Source of the DNA: an uncultured Dialister sp.
GTDB taxonomy: Bacteria; Bacillota; Negativicutes; Veillonellales; Dialisteraceae
Reading direction: 5' to 3'
NCBI GenBank assembly: GCA_900314595.1
Contig: OMVW01000001.1
Location: 145,065 to 209,064 of the forward strand
DNA: 64,000 bases
A program made the position numbers and the translations under genes. The notes below the pieces were generated by a model. That model saw only the letters and a list, made by a program, of their open reading frames with translations. It did not search any database and was not told where the DNA came from. Below, piece after piece: positions 1 through 8,489 of this stretch (the stretch's first letter is position 1; every line of letters starts with the position of its first letter).

Positions 1-1
1 A

Positions 2-661
2 AAAGGGTGGAAGCTGGAAATCGCTGATGCCAATGAAACAGACCTGGGCGGATTTAAGGAAGTTATCTGTACTATTGAAGGTAAAAATGCCTATTCTATA
101 TTGAAATTTGAAAGCGGTGTACACAGAGTCCAGCGGATTCCTGAAACTGAAAGCCAGGGACGGGTACATACATCTGCGGTTACCGTAGCGGTCCTTCCTG
201 AGGCTGCAGATGTGGATATCGATGTAAAAAGGGAAGACTTGAGGATTGATGTTTATCGTTCTTCCGGTGCCGGTGGTCAGCATATCAACAAAACATCTTC
301 TGCCATCCGTATTACCCATCTTCCTACTGGAATCGTTGTGACCTGTCAAAATGAAAGAAGCCAGAGGCAAAATAAGGAAAAGGCTTTGCAAATCCTGAAA
401 TCCCGCCTGTATGATAAAGCTTCAAGGGAATCAAAGAGCAAAGAGGCGGCGGACAGAAAAAATCAGGTCGGCTCAGGAGATCGGTCAGAACGAATCCGAA
501 CCTATAATTATCCACAAGGAAGAGTTACTGACCATCGTATCAATATGAGTATTTATCAACTGGATGATTTTATGAATGGAAATATGGATGCAATCCTTGA
601 CAGGCTTATGGAGGATGATCTGGCCAGACGAATGAAAGAGGGAGAAGAGAATGGCCGGTAA
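2..661 (+). CDS. prfA: Peptide chain release factor 1 (RF1), 5'-truncated by the window edge
   Basis: RF1 recognises UAA and UAG in the ribosomal A site and triggers peptidyl-tRNA hydrolysis. The reading frame is already open at base 2, so the N-terminal part lies outside the window; about 219 residues are visible. They include the RF-family block GVHRVQRIPETES and the catalytic GGQ motif (nt 272-280) in the context SSGAGGQHINKTSSA. The glutamine of GGQ is the target of PrmC, which is the next gene and overlaps the 3' end by 11 nt, so the two are probably translated together. A TTG at 101 could mimic a start, but the homologous sequence continues upstream of it. RF1 rather than RF2 is supported by the prmC neighbour and by the separate frameshifted prfB at 54.6 kb. 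Confidence 0.97.
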   Translation, partial: KGWKLEIADANETDLGGFKEVICTIEGKNAYSILKFESGVHRVQRIPETESQGRVHTSAVTVAVLPEAADVDIDVKREDLRIDVYRSSGAGGQHINKTSSAIRITHLPTGIVVTCQNERSQRQNKEKALQILKSRLYDKASRESKSKEAADRKNQVGSGDRSERIRTYNYPQGRVTDHRINMSIYQLDDFMNGNMDAILDRLMEDDLARRMKEGEENGR

Positions 662-1517
662 TACCGTTTGGACTATAAAAAAGCTGATAAATTGGACTAC
701 ACAGTTTTTCAGGAACCATGATATCGAAACGCCAAGGCTGGATGCTGAGCTGCTTCTGTCTCATGTCCTGCACAAATCCAGAATATATTTATATACTGAT
801 TTTGACTTGATTGTTAATCCATCAGAGCTGGCTCAGTACCGTGAATATATCAAGAAAAGGATTAATGGTTTTTCCACGGCTGCTATCATAGGAGAAAAGG
901 AATTTATGGGAGTGACACTCAATGTTAATGAACATGTCTTAATTCCCCGTCCTGATACGGAAACCTGGTTGGAGAAAGTCATTCAATACCATCGTAATAA
1001 GCCGGGGTTAAAAGTTCTGGATCTTGGAACCGGAAGTGGTGCAATTCTTTTAAGTTTCCTTTATTTTTGCAGGGAAGATACAGGTTTAGGAATTGATATA
1101 TCCGAAGAGGCTCTTGAAGTTGCCAGAAAAAACAGCAGGAATCTTAAACTGGATGATAGAGTAGAATGGAGAAAGGGCGATTTTCTAACTGCCTTGGGTA
1201 AGGATGAGGTTTTCGATGGGATCCTTACAAACCCACCCTATATTCCATCGGCAGAGATCCACGGACTTGAGGCAGAAGTTTTGCATGAACCTCATCTTGC
1301 ACTCGACGGCGGTCCCGATGGTTTAGACTTTTATAGAAGACTGGCAGCGGATTCTGCCACATACCTAAAGCCCGGAGGATTTCTTGCTGCTGAGTTTGGT
1401 ATTAACCAATCCGGTGCTGTTTTAGAGCTCCTTAAATCCTCCGATCAATTTGATTCTTTTGAAATAATCATGGACTATGGGGGCATTGCCCGGGCAGTGT
1501 ATTGTAGAAAGAAGTAA
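651..1517 (+). CDS. prmC: Release factor glutamine N5-methyltransferase PrmC (HemK)
   Basis: This SAM-dependent enzyme methylates the glutamine of the GGQ motif in RF1 and RF2, which speeds termination. The 288-residue length is normal. An N-terminal helical RF-binding domain (about 1-85) precedes a Rossmann methyltransferase domain with the SAM-binding stretch VLDLGTGSG (about 122-130) and the diagnostic NPPY catalytic motif (about 194-197). The ATG at 651 lies inside the end of prfA, and a purine-rich GGGAGAAGAG just upstream serves as ribosome-binding site. The prfA-prmC-ywlC order is that of Bacillus, except that spoIIR is absent. Confidence 0.96.
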   Translation: MAGNTVWTIKKLINWTTQFFRNHDIETPRLDAELLLSHVLHKSRIYLYTDFDLIVNPSELAQYREYIKKRINGFSTAAIIGEKEFMGVTLNVNEHVLIPRPDTETWLEKVIQYHRNKPGLKVLDLGTGSGAILLSFLYFCREDTGLGIDISEEALEVARKNSRNLKLDDRVEWRKGDFLTALGKDEVFDGILTNPPYIPSAEIHGLEAEVLHEPHLALDGGPDGLDFYRRLAADSATYLKPGGFLAAEFGINQSGAVLELLKSSDQFDSFEIIMDYGGIARAVYCRKK

Positions 1518-1522
1518 GAATT

Positions 1523-2563
1523 ATGATTACAGAACTTGTCAAAACCGATGAATTTTATTACCGGGAAAAGGTTTTTGAGCTGGGTAAAATTATCAGGGAA
1601 GGAGGTTTAGTCGCTTTCCCTACTGAAACAGTGTATGGCCTGGGTGGAAATGCACTGGATTCAGACGCAGCTGAAAAGATTTATTCTGCTAAAGGTCGGC
1701 CTTCAGATAATCCGTTGATTGTACATGTTTCTTCTATAGAGGAAGTAAAGAATTATGTTAAAGAAATTACGCCACTTGAAAAAAAGTTAATGGAAACATT
1801 TTGGCCAGGCCCGCTGACCATTGTTTTTCCAAAAAGGGATATTATTCCTTCTGCTACTTCTGGCGGCCTAGATACGATTGCCATAAGATGTCCTGAAAAT
1901 AAAGCTACCCGTGCTTTAATAAAGGCTGCCGGAGTTCCTTTGGCAGGACCAAGCGCCAATATATCCGGAAAGCCAAGCCCTACGACAGCGGAGGCTGTAT
2001 TGCAATATATGAATGGAAAAATTAAAGCCATTATCGACGATGGTCCTTGCCGTATCGGGGTTGAATCTACAATTATCGGCATTGAAAATAATCAGATCGT
2101 TATTTATCGTCCGGGCGGAATTACATTGGAAATGCTGTCTGCTTTTGCCCCTGCTGTAGTGGACCAGGCAATCCTGAATGCGGACAGTCGTCCTAAGGCT
2201 CCCGGCATGAAATATCGGCATTATGCGCCGGTGGCACCACTAACTGTATATACTGGAAATCAAGTCAAGGTGACCCGGGAGATTTTATCATTTACACGGC
2301 TTAACGATAAAAAATATGGCTTCTTTGTTAGCCGGGAAACAGCCGAAGAGATTCCTGCCGGATATGATGTATTCATTTGGGGAGATAGGTCTGATAAGGA
2401 AAGTTTGGCTCATAATCTTTTTAACGGTCTTCTGTATTTTAATGAACATCCGGTGGATCAGATCATTGGGGAAGGTACCGATTATAAAGGGCTGGGGCTC
2501 GCCATTATGAATCGACTGACTAAAGCTTCCGGTTACCATATCGTTGTAGAAAAAAAGGATTGA
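1523..2563 (+). CDS. ywlC: L-threonylcarbamoyladenylate synthase (Sua5/YwlC type)
   Basis: The enzyme makes threonylcarbamoyl-AMP from threonine, bicarbonate and ATP, the first step of t6A37 modification of ANN-decoding tRNAs. At 346 residues it is the long Sua5 form: a YrdC-like catalytic domain (about 15-205) with the KGRPSDNPL motif near 57-65 and SANISGKPSPTT near 143, followed by a linker and a C-terminal Sua5 domain (about 225-345). It starts 5 nt after prmC, within one operon. In Bacillus, mntP (ywlD) and ywlE follow here; neither is present. Confidence 0.94.
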   Translation: MITELVKTDEFYYREKVFELGKIIREGGLVAFPTETVYGLGGNALDSDAAEKIYSAKGRPSDNPLIVHVSSIEEVKNYVKEITPLEKKLMETFWPGPLTIVFPKRDIIPSATSGGLDTIAIRCPENKATRALIKAAGVPLAGPSANISGKPSPTTAEAVLQYMNGKIKAIIDDGPCRIGVESTIIGIENNQIVIYRPGGITLEMLSAFAPAVVDQAILNADSRPKAPGMKYRHYAPVAPLTVYTGNQVKVTREILSFTRLNDKKYGFFVSRETAEEIPAGYDVFIWGDRSDKESLAHNLFNGLLYFNEHPVDQIIGEGTDYKGLGLAIMNRLTKASGYHIVVEKKD

Positions 2564-2600
2564 AATTCAAAAGCTGTATTGCATCTTTCCGATTTTTAAC

Positions 2601-2630
2601 TTTACACCTTTTTACTTTCTGATGTATACT
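2601..2630 (+). promoter_or_regulatory. Sigma-A-type promoter for rpiB-ywlG
   Basis: TTTACA (2601-2606), an 18-nt spacer and TATACT (2625-2630) lie in the 108-nt gap after ywlC. The predicted start near 2637 gives a leader of about 35 nt before rpiB. Judged by motif only. Confidence 0.55.
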
Positions 2631-2671
2631 GTTTCTAGTTGATGTAAGCTTTTCCAGGAGAGGTGACTTAT

Positions 2672-3124
2672 ATGAAAATTGCAATTTCCAGTGATCATGG
2701 CGGTTATTTTTTGAAGGAATCCTTGAAAAAGCATTTGGGTGATATTCAAGTTGAGTATATCGATTGTGGTACCGATTCAGAGACTTCTTGTGACTATCCT
2801 GACTTTGCCTATAAAGCCTGCAAGCTTGTGCAGAATGGCGAAGTGACTTATGCCGTATTGATCTGTGGTACAGGCATTGGCATGTGCATTACTGCCAATA
2901 AAATGAAAGGAATTCGTGCGGCCCTGTGTTCTGATACTTTCTCGGCTCATTTTACCAGAGCTCATAATGATGCAAACGTCATAACAATGGGGGCACGTGT
3001 AGTGGGGCCCGGTCTGGCAGAGTTCATTCTTGATGAATTTTTGAAGACTCCTTTTGAAGGTGGTCGTCATGCCAGGAGAATCGGGAAGATTGCCGAAATA
3101 GAGAAGGCAGAAAGTCATGTATGA
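2672..3124 (+). CDS. rpiB: Ribose-5-phosphate isomerase B
   Basis: RpiB interconverts ribose 5-phosphate and ribulose 5-phosphate in the pentose phosphate pathway. The 150-residue protein has the family N-terminus KIAISSDHGG and the active-site cysteine loop ICGTGIGM, followed by NKMKGIRAALCSD. The ATG at 2672 is chosen over the in-frame GTG at 2663 because the strong ribosome-binding site AGGAGAGGTG (2656-2665) overlaps the GTG and sits 6 nt before the ATG. It overlaps ywlG by 8 nt. The position equals Bacillus ywlF, but the preceding ywlE (protein-arginine phosphatase) is missing. Confidence 0.95.
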   Translation: MKIAISSDHGGYFLKESLKKHLGDIQVEYIDCGTDSETSCDYPDFAYKACKLVQNGEVTYAVLICGTGIGMCITANKMKGIRAALCSDTFSAHFTRAHNDANVITMGARVVGPGLAEFILDEFLKTPFEGGRHARRIGKIAEIEKAESHV

Positions 3125-3671
3125 AGATTTAAAAAAAGAAGCAACTGACGCTTTTAATGAACTTTGTGAAATATCCGGGTTTCGAGAAGGAAGCCTGATC
3201 GTTGTTGGCGGTTCGTCGAGTGAAATCCGTGGTGGTCATATAGGTAAAGACAGTTCCTATGAAGTAGGAACCGCTGTGGTTACGACACTGATGAAACTTG
3301 CAGGCGAGAAACATCTACAGCTGGCTTTTCAATGTTGTGAACATTTGAATCGTGCCCTTGTTATGGAAAAAAAGGATGCGGAAGAGCGGGGTTATGAAGA
3401 AGCAACTGTCGTTCCATGGCTTCACGGCGGAGGAGCTTTTGCAACAAATGCCTATTATCATTTCAAGGATCCTGTGGTGGTGGAAGAAATAAAGGCTGAT
3501 GGCGGGCTTGATATAGGTCTTACCATGATTGGTATGCATCTCAAGCGGGTGGCTGTACCAATTCATCTTAAAAATAACAGGATTGGTGAAGCCATTGTTA
3601 CCGGTGCCCGTACCCGGCCCCCTCTGATTGGCGGGGAAAGAGCTCATTATAGGCGGGAAGACCAGATTTAA
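3117..3671 (+). CDS. ywlG: UPF0340 / TIGR01440 family protein YwlG
   Basis: This 184-residue conserved protein has no established biochemical role that I can name. It matches the UPF0340 family through the VVGGSSSEIRGGHIG block near the N-terminus, the central CEHLNRALV stretch and the glycine-rich C-terminal GARTRPPLIGGER. It lacks a signal peptide and membrane segments, so it is probably cytoplasmic. It overlaps rpiB by 8 nt, is translationally coupled to it, and sits between rpiB and glyA as in Bacillus. A rho-independent terminator follows 30 nt downstream. Confidence 0.88.
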   Translation: MYEDLKKEATDAFNELCEISGFREGSLIVVGGSSSEIRGGHIGKDSSYEVGTAVVTTLMKLAGEKHLQLAFQCCEHLNRALVMEKKDAEERGYEEATVVPWLHGGGAFATNAYYHFKDPVVVEEIKADGGLDIGLTMIGMHLKRVAVPIHLKNNRIGEAIVTGARTRPPLIGGERAHYRREDQI

Positions 3672-3701
3672 ATTTCTTTCAACTTAATATTTGACTCAAG
3701 G

Positions 3702-3751
3702 TGGAGTCAGGCAGAAAGGGTTCATCGCTTTTTTGCCGACTCCATTTTTAT
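3702..3751 (+). terminator. Rho-independent terminator after ywlG
   Basis: TGGAGTCAGGCA (3702-3713) pairs with TGCCGACTCCA (3734-3744), leaving one bulged base. An extra short inner stem (AAAG/CTTT) is possible. The stem is followed by TTTTTATT. It closes the rpiB-ywlG unit. Confidence 0.75.
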
Positions 3752-3897
3752 TACTGTCTCTGATGGATGTAACGTCGCCGAATTCGTGATAAAATAAAAA
3801 TGGCGATTAGTTGGAGAGAAATTCCAATAATCATAAATTTTCAGAAGGTATACCAACTATGTATGGATGAATTTATCAAGGGAAGGGAGCCAGATTT

Positions 3898-5136
3898 ATG
3901 AATCATTTAAAAGATGACAAAGCTGTGTATGAGGCAATCCAGGAAGAATTAAACCGCCAGAGAAACAAGCTGGAAATGATTGCTTCAGAAAATATTGTCA
4001 GCTATGCAGTCATGGAGGCCCAGGGAAGCGTTCTTACAAATAAGTATGCAGAAGGATATCCGGGGAAGAGATATTATGGCGGCTGCGAATATGTTGATAA
4101 AGTCGAACAGCTTGCAATTGACAGGGCTAAAGAACTCTTTGGAGCAGATCATGTCAATGTACAGCCTCATTCCGGCTCCCAGGCAAACTTTGCAGTTTAT
4201 TATGGATTGCTGAAGCCGGGCGATGTCATGATGGGCATGAACCTGACCGATGGTGGTCATCTCTCTCATGGAAGTCCTGTTAATATTTCCGGTAATTACT
4301 TTAAAGTCATTCCTTATGGCGTTAGGAAAGAAGATGAGCTTCTTGATTATGATGCTATGGAGAAAACAGCAAAAGAAGTTCATCCTAAACTGATTATCGG
4401 CGGTACAAGTGCATATTCCAGAATTATTGATTTTGAGAAAATTGCATCTATTGCTCATGAAGTAGGAGCTCTTTTCATGGTAGATATGGCTCATTTTGCC
4501 GGTCTCGTGGCAGGCGGGGAATACCCAAGCCCTGTACCGTGGGCAGATATCGTGACTACTACCACCCATAAGACACTCCGCGGACCACGCGGCGGTATTA
4601 TCATGTGTAAAGAAAAATATGCAAAGGCCATTGATAAAGCTGTATTCCCCGGAATGCAGGGCGGACCGCTGATGCATGTTATTGCGGCAAAGGCAGTAGC
4701 TTTTGGCGAAGATCTGAGCGATGATTTCAAGGAATATGCAAAACAAATTAAGAAAAATGAGAAGGTTCTTTCCGATGAACTGCAGAAAGATGGCATTCGT
4801 GTTGTATCCGGCGGCACAGATACCCATGTCCTTCTGGCTGATATGAAATCCATCGGTATTACCGGTAAAGTCGCACAGAATGTGCTCGATGAAATCGGAA
4901 TTACGGCCAACAGAAATACCATTCCGTTTGAAACGTTGAGCCCATTTGTAACCAGTGGTATCAGACTGGGTTCTCCGGCACTTACCACCCGCGGCCTTAA
5001 AGAAGAAGATTTCAAAGAAATTGCCGATATTATTGCTACCGTTCTGAAGGCACCGGAAGATGCAACTGTCAAAGCTGCCTGTGCTGAAAGAATACATGCT
5101 CTTTGTGTTAAATATCCCCTTTATAAAGATTTATAA
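3898..5136 (+). CDS. glyA: Serine hydroxymethyltransferase
   Basis: GlyA is the PLP enzyme that converts serine plus tetrahydrofolate to glycine plus 5,10-methylene-tetrahydrofolate, the main one-carbon entry. The 412 residues match the usual length. Visible motifs are SENIVSYAVMEAQGS near the N-terminus, YAEGYPGKRYYGGCE, DMAHFAGL, and the PLP-lysine block TTTTHKTLRGPRGG with Lys225 (codon 4570-4572). The ATG follows a GGGAG ribosome-binding site. It stands alone between two terminators. Its upstream gap holds no riboswitch that I recognise. Confidence 0.97.
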   Translation: MNHLKDDKAVYEAIQEELNRQRNKLEMIASENIVSYAVMEAQGSVLTNKYAEGYPGKRYYGGCEYVDKVEQLAIDRAKELFGADHVNVQPHSGSQANFAVYYGLLKPGDVMMGMNLTDGGHLSHGSPVNISGNYFKVIPYGVRKEDELLDYDAMEKTAKEVHPKLIIGGTSAYSRIIDFEKIASIAHEVGALFMVDMAHFAGLVAGGEYPSPVPWADIVTTTTHKTLRGPRGGIIMCKEKYAKAIDKAVFPGMQGGPLMHVIAAKAVAFGEDLSDDFKEYAKQIKKNEKVLSDELQKDGIRVVSGGTDTHVLLADMKSIGITGKVAQNVLDEIGITANRNTIPFETLSPFVTSGIRLGSPALTTRGLKEEDFKEIADIIATVLKAPEDATVKAACAERIHALCVKYPLYKDL

Positions 5137-5141
5137 TTTAT

Positions 5142-5185
5142 GGCCAAGTAAAAAGTCCTCCTGAGGGAGGACTTTTTACTTGGCC
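5142..5185 (+). terminator. Very long perfect terminator hairpin after glyA
   Basis: A 20-bp perfect inverted repeat (5142-5161 and 5166-5185) closes on the loop TGAG. The T-run (ACTTTTTACTT) lies inside the distal arm, so the functional core is AGTCCTCC/GGAGGACT followed by TTTTT. The A-run in the other arm makes it a plausible terminator in both directions. Confidence 0.85.
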
Positions 5186-5311
5186 TGATTTCATGAAGAA
5201 GAACCCTTTCGATTCCGTCTTATTTACGTATGGTCCATTTTTTTCTCGTCATGATATAATAATACAACAGAGACAAAAATTGATTTTATATATTTTCATA
5301 GGGAGGACGTT

Positions 5312-6406
5312 ATGAGGAATAAAAAATTATGGATCATCCTCATTATTGTTATCATTTTAGCCTGCGCGGGGGGATGGTACTGGTACAGTAGAAATCATAA
5401 AGAACAGAAGCAGAACTATACCCTGGGATCAGTTGGCAGGGATAATATTGTTCTTACTGTTGACGCTACGGGAACTATTGAGCCTGATAACAGTGTTGAA
5501 CTTTCAGCGACTGCTTCCGGTACACTGGAAAAAGTGTATGTGAAGCAGAATGAAACTGTAAAAAAGGGCCAGGTTCTGGCTATGATTGAATCCAAAGCCC
5601 TTACGTCTACAATGAAACAGACTCAGAATACCCTTGAAAACAAGGAATCCTATTATAACAGATTAAATAGACTGTATGAGCAGGGGGCTATTTCTTACCA
5701 GGAAATGGATAATGCCCGTCTTGATTTCAAAAATGCCCAGGCCGCTTATGACAAAGCTCAGGCAGATGTTAATGATACCATTATTACTTCTCCGATGGAT
5801 GGTATGGTTATTGGAGAACCCATGAAAGAAGGGGAGACCGTATCCCAGGGCCTTTCCAGCCAGATGGTCATCGTTCGTGTGGCAGATCTTTCCGCCATGC
5901 GGATTGAGCTTCTTGTGGATGAAACAGATATTGGTGAAGTGAAAAATGGGCAGGGCGTAGAGTTTACTGTTGATGCATATCCAAATAAAACTTTCCATGG
6001 CGTAGTAACAGACATTTCCAAAAAACAGTATTCGTCCAGTTCCTCCTCCAGTTCTTCTTCCAATTCTGTAGTTTATTACACGGTTTATGTGGAAATTAAT
6101 AAAGATGAACTGGATGGGCTTTATCCATCTATGACTGCCAGGGCTACTATTCATGGTAGAGAAAGTGGTGATACTCTCGTCGTACCGGTTACGGCAATTC
6201 GCAGTGATACGGAAGGCTCTTATGTATATGTTAATAGTAATGGGCAATTGAATAAATCTTATGTGACTACCGGTATTTCAACGGATAAAGAAATAGAAAT
6301 TCTTAATGGCCTGAAAGAAGGAGACGAAATTGTTGTAAGCGGCACCGTTTCACAGGAAAAATCCACTCCGACCAATAAAAGGAACAGACCGGGGCCGAGG
6401 TTCTAA
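5312..6406 (+). CDS. MacA-like periplasmic adaptor (membrane fusion) protein
   Basis: This is the adaptor subunit of a MacAB-type tripartite exporter. An N-terminal membrane anchor (about 5-22) is followed by a biotinyl-lipoyl-like half (VKQNETVKKGQVLAMIES near 89), a short coiled-coil hairpin (about 100-150), the second lipoyl half and beta-barrel (ITSPMDGMVIGEPMKEGE) and a membrane-proximal domain. Ten consecutive serines (241-250), then Asn-Ser, interrupt the barrel region just before VVYYTVYVE. The start has a GGGAGGA ribosome-binding site. The stop overlaps the next ATG by one base, so the three exporter genes form an operon. No TolC-like gene is in the window. Substrate is unknown. Confidence 0.9.
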   Translation: MRNKKLWIILIIVIILACAGGWYWYSRNHKEQKQNYTLGSVGRDNIVLTVDATGTIEPDNSVELSATASGTLEKVYVKQNETVKKGQVLAMIESKALTSTMKQTQNTLENKESYYNRLNRLYEQGAISYQEMDNARLDFKNAQAAYDKAQADVNDTIITSPMDGMVIGEPMKEGETVSQGLSSQMVIVRVADLSAMRIELLVDETDIGEVKNGQGVEFTVDAYPNKTFHGVVTDISKKQYSSSSSSSSSSNSVVYYTVYVEINKDELDGLYPSMTARATIHGRESGDTLVVPVTAIRSDTEGSYVYVNSNGQLNKSYVTTGISTDKEIEILNGLKEGDEIVVSGTVSQEKSTPTNKRNRPGPRF

Positions 6407-7119
6407 TGATGTCATATCAGGATAAACTCTCTACCGTTATACGCCTGCGCGGTATAGGGAAAAGCTATTATATCGGTACTGAAGAGGTGCCGGTATTGAC
6501 ACATATCGACTTGGATATCGAAAAAGGCGAATTCGTTTCCATCATGGGATCTTCCGGTGCCGGTAAGTCCACATTGATGAACATACTTGGCTGCCTTGAT
6601 CGTCCTACTAAAGGTTCATATATGCTGGACGGTAAAGAAGTAGCCAATCTGAATGACAGTGAACTTGCATATACCAGAAACCGTAAAATAGGATTTGTAT
6701 TCCAGAGCTTCAATTTGCTTCCAAGGCTTTCTGCGCTCGATAATGTGATTCTGCCTATGATTTATGGAAATCAATATAAAGACCGGAGAAAGGAACGTGC
6801 CACAGCCATGCTTGAATCGGTTGGCCTTGGTGACCGTATCCATCATATGCCGGCAGAAATGTCCGGCGGTCAGCGTCAGCGTGTTGCTATTGCCAGGGCT
6901 TTGATTAACAATCCTGCTATTATTATGGCTGATGAACCGACAGGCAATCTTGATAGTAAATCGACCAGAGAAGTAATGGAAATTTTTTCAAGACTTTATG
7001 AGGATGGTAAAACCATTATACTGGTTACCCATGAAATGGACGTAGCCCGTTATGCGACGAGGCATGTTATTTTATCTGATGGTCACATCAGTAAAGATAT
7101 CAGGGGGCCGCTGCCATGA
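6406..7119 (+). CDS. MacB-type ABC exporter ATP-binding protein
   Basis: This 237-residue ATPase of the MacB/LolD/FtsE class powers the neighbouring permease. It shows Walker A GSSGAGKST (about 48-56), Q-loop region FVFQSFNLLPRLSALDN, signature SGGQRQRVAIARAL (about 153) and Walker B IIMADEPTGNLD (about 172-183). In the classic MacB the ATPase and permease are fused; here they are separate genes overlapping by 4 nt (ATGA). There are two possible ATGs, at 6406 and 6409; the first overlaps the adaptor stop. Confidence 0.93.
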   Translation: MMSYQDKLSTVIRLRGIGKSYYIGTEEVPVLTHIDLDIEKGEFVSIMGSSGAGKSTLMNILGCLDRPTKGSYMLDGKEVANLNDSELAYTRNRKIGFVFQSFNLLPRLSALDNVILPMIYGNQYKDRRKERATAMLESVGLGDRIHHMPAEMSGGQRQRVAIARALINNPAIIMADEPTGNLDSKSTREVMEIFSRLYEDGKTIILVTHEMDVARYATRHVILSDGHISKDIRGPLP

Positions 7120-8330
7120 CCAATATTTATTTTGAAAGTATACTTATGGCCTGGGGATCCATTGTCAGCAATAAAATGCGGTCACTTTTGACGATGCTGG
7201 GGATTATTATTGGCGTGGCAGCCGTCATTGCGCTGATGTCTATCGGGTATGGCGTCCAGGATAAGATTACAAGCGATATTTCAAGTCTGGGCTCCAATAC
7301 GATAACTATTACTCCAGGGACAGGCCATAAACCGGGCGTTCGTCCTGCTGCAGGTTCTATGCAGACACTGACTTATAAAGATTATTTAGCAATTAAAAAT
7401 CTCCCCAATATATCCTATGCTGCTCCTTTGGTTAATAGCAGTTATCTTCTTGTCAGCGGCAATAAAAATTGGACTACCAGAATTTATGGCTGTACTGAAG
7501 ATTATGCCAAAATATCAAGCCTTTCTGTACAGGAGGGACGTTTTTGGACTGATAAGGAATACAGTTCTCGTGCAAGAATATGTATTATTGGCAAGACTGT
7601 AGCTTCCGGCTTATTTGGCGATGAATCTCCGTTAGGTCAGAAAATCCGTATTAACGGTGATCCTTTTACTGTGATTGGTCTTCTGGAGGAAAAAGGATAT
7701 TCCTTTATGGATCAGGATGATCGCGTTTTGATTCCGTTTACTACAGTTCAGGAACGCATGCTTCATATTACTTATGTGAATAATATAGTCATTACCTCTG
7801 ATAATGCTGATGATTTAAGCCAGATAGAATCGGATGTAACAAGCCTTCTGAGAACCAGGCATCGTATTCGGACGGGCAAGGAAGATGACTTTTCCATCTC
7901 TAATTCCCAGGATCTGATGGCTACAATGAAGTCTACTACACAGACATTGACTTTCTTTTTGGGAAGTATTGCGGCTATTTCTCTCCTTGTTGGCGGAATT
8001 GGCATTATGAATATTATGCTTGTCTCGGTGACTGAGAGAACGAGGGAAATTGGCATCCGGAAAGCCCTGGGAGCCACTTATACCATGATAATCGTACAGT
8101 TCCTGATTGAGTCTGTTACAGTAAGCGTGGCAGGTGGTCTGATTGGTGTATTGCTTGGAATAGGTGCTTCCAAAGTTATTCCAATGGTAACAACCTTATC
8201 CACAGTTCTTGCAGTAACTCCTATTTTCGGTTCGTTTATATTTTCCGTTCTGATTGGTCTTGTCTTTGGCCTGTATCCAGCCCAGAAAGCAGCAAGACTG
8301 AATCCGATTGATGCTCTTCATTATGAATAG
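7116..8330 (+). CDS. MacB-type ABC exporter permease
   Basis: The permease of the exporter has 404 residues: an N-terminal transmembrane helix (about 20-45, MLGIIIGVAAVIALM), a large extracytoplasmic MacB_PCD domain (about 50-275) and three C-terminal helices with the FtsX-like fold (about 285-395). The coupling motif ERTREIGIRKALGAT lies just after the second helix. The C-terminus GLYPAQKAARLNPIDALHYE is typical of the family. Such transporters act by mechanotransmission with an adaptor such as the upstream gene. Nothing nearby identifies the exported substrate. Confidence 0.93.
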   Translation: MTNIYFESILMAWGSIVSNKMRSLLTMLGIIIGVAAVIALMSIGYGVQDKITSDISSLGSNTITITPGTGHKPGVRPAAGSMQTLTYKDYLAIKNLPNISYAAPLVNSSYLLVSGNKNWTTRIYGCTEDYAKISSLSVQEGRFWTDKEYSSRARICIIGKTVASGLFGDESPLGQKIRINGDPFTVIGLLEEKGYSFMDQDDRVLIPFTTVQERMLHITYVNNIVITSDNADDLSQIESDVTSLLRTRHRIRTGKEDDFSISNSQDLMATMKSTTQTLTFFLGSIAAISLLVGGIGIMNIMLVSVTERTREIGIRKALGATYTMIIVQFLIESVTVSVAGGLIGVLLGIGASKVIPMVTTLSTVLAVTPIFGSFIFSVLIGLVFGLYPAQKAARLNPIDALHYE

Positions 8331-8390
8331 CTTCAGAATTTTCTTTTATACTCTGATTGACTACTGGCAGTGGTTAATCATCCTGTTTCT

Positions 8391-8399
8391 TGATATAAT
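8391..8399 (+). promoter_or_regulatory. Extended -10 promoter upstream of the acyl-CoA dehydrogenase gene
   Basis: TGATATAAT (8391-8399) is an extended -10 element; only a weak -35 (TGGTTA, 8371) is seen 17 nt before it. The predicted start near 8406 leaves a leader of about 84 nt that contains the palindrome at 8441-8462. Confidence 0.5.
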
Positions 8400-8440
8400 C
8401 TTTATTGAGAGATTTTGATTTCATATTGGTCAAGATGGAA

Positions 8441-8462
8441 GATGCTGCCTGCAGGAAGCATC
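8441..8462. promoter_or_regulatory. 22-bp near-perfect palindrome in the leader of the acyl-CoA dehydrogenase gene
   Basis: GATGCTGCCTG is followed directly by CAGGAAGCATC, an inverted repeat with one mismatched pair and no loop. The absence of a loop and of a T-run argues against a terminator. It looks like a dimeric repressor site placed about 35-57 nt after the predicted start. No regulator is identified. Confidence 0.45.
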
Positions 8463-8489
8463 GGTACTATTTCCAAATAAGGGGGAGAA

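Noticed and set aside
101..661. A separate gene starting at TTG 101
   Set aside because: The same frame continues upstream to base 2 with RF1-family sequence, so this is only the visible 3' part of prfA.
3752..3897. A riboswitch upstream of glyA
   Set aside because: I looked for glycine, purine and tetrahydrofolate aptamer signatures and saw none; only a short TTGGA/TCCAA repeat is present.
3985..5097. A 370-codon open frame on the minus strand
   Set aside because: It lies entirely antisense to glyA, has low-complexity Phe/Ile/Cys-rich composition and no family resemblance; it is a shadow of the glyA coding bias.
6032..6064. A microsatellite repeat
   Set aside because: The serine run uses mixed codons (TCG, TCC, AGT, TCT), so the nucleotide sequence is not a simple tandem repeat.
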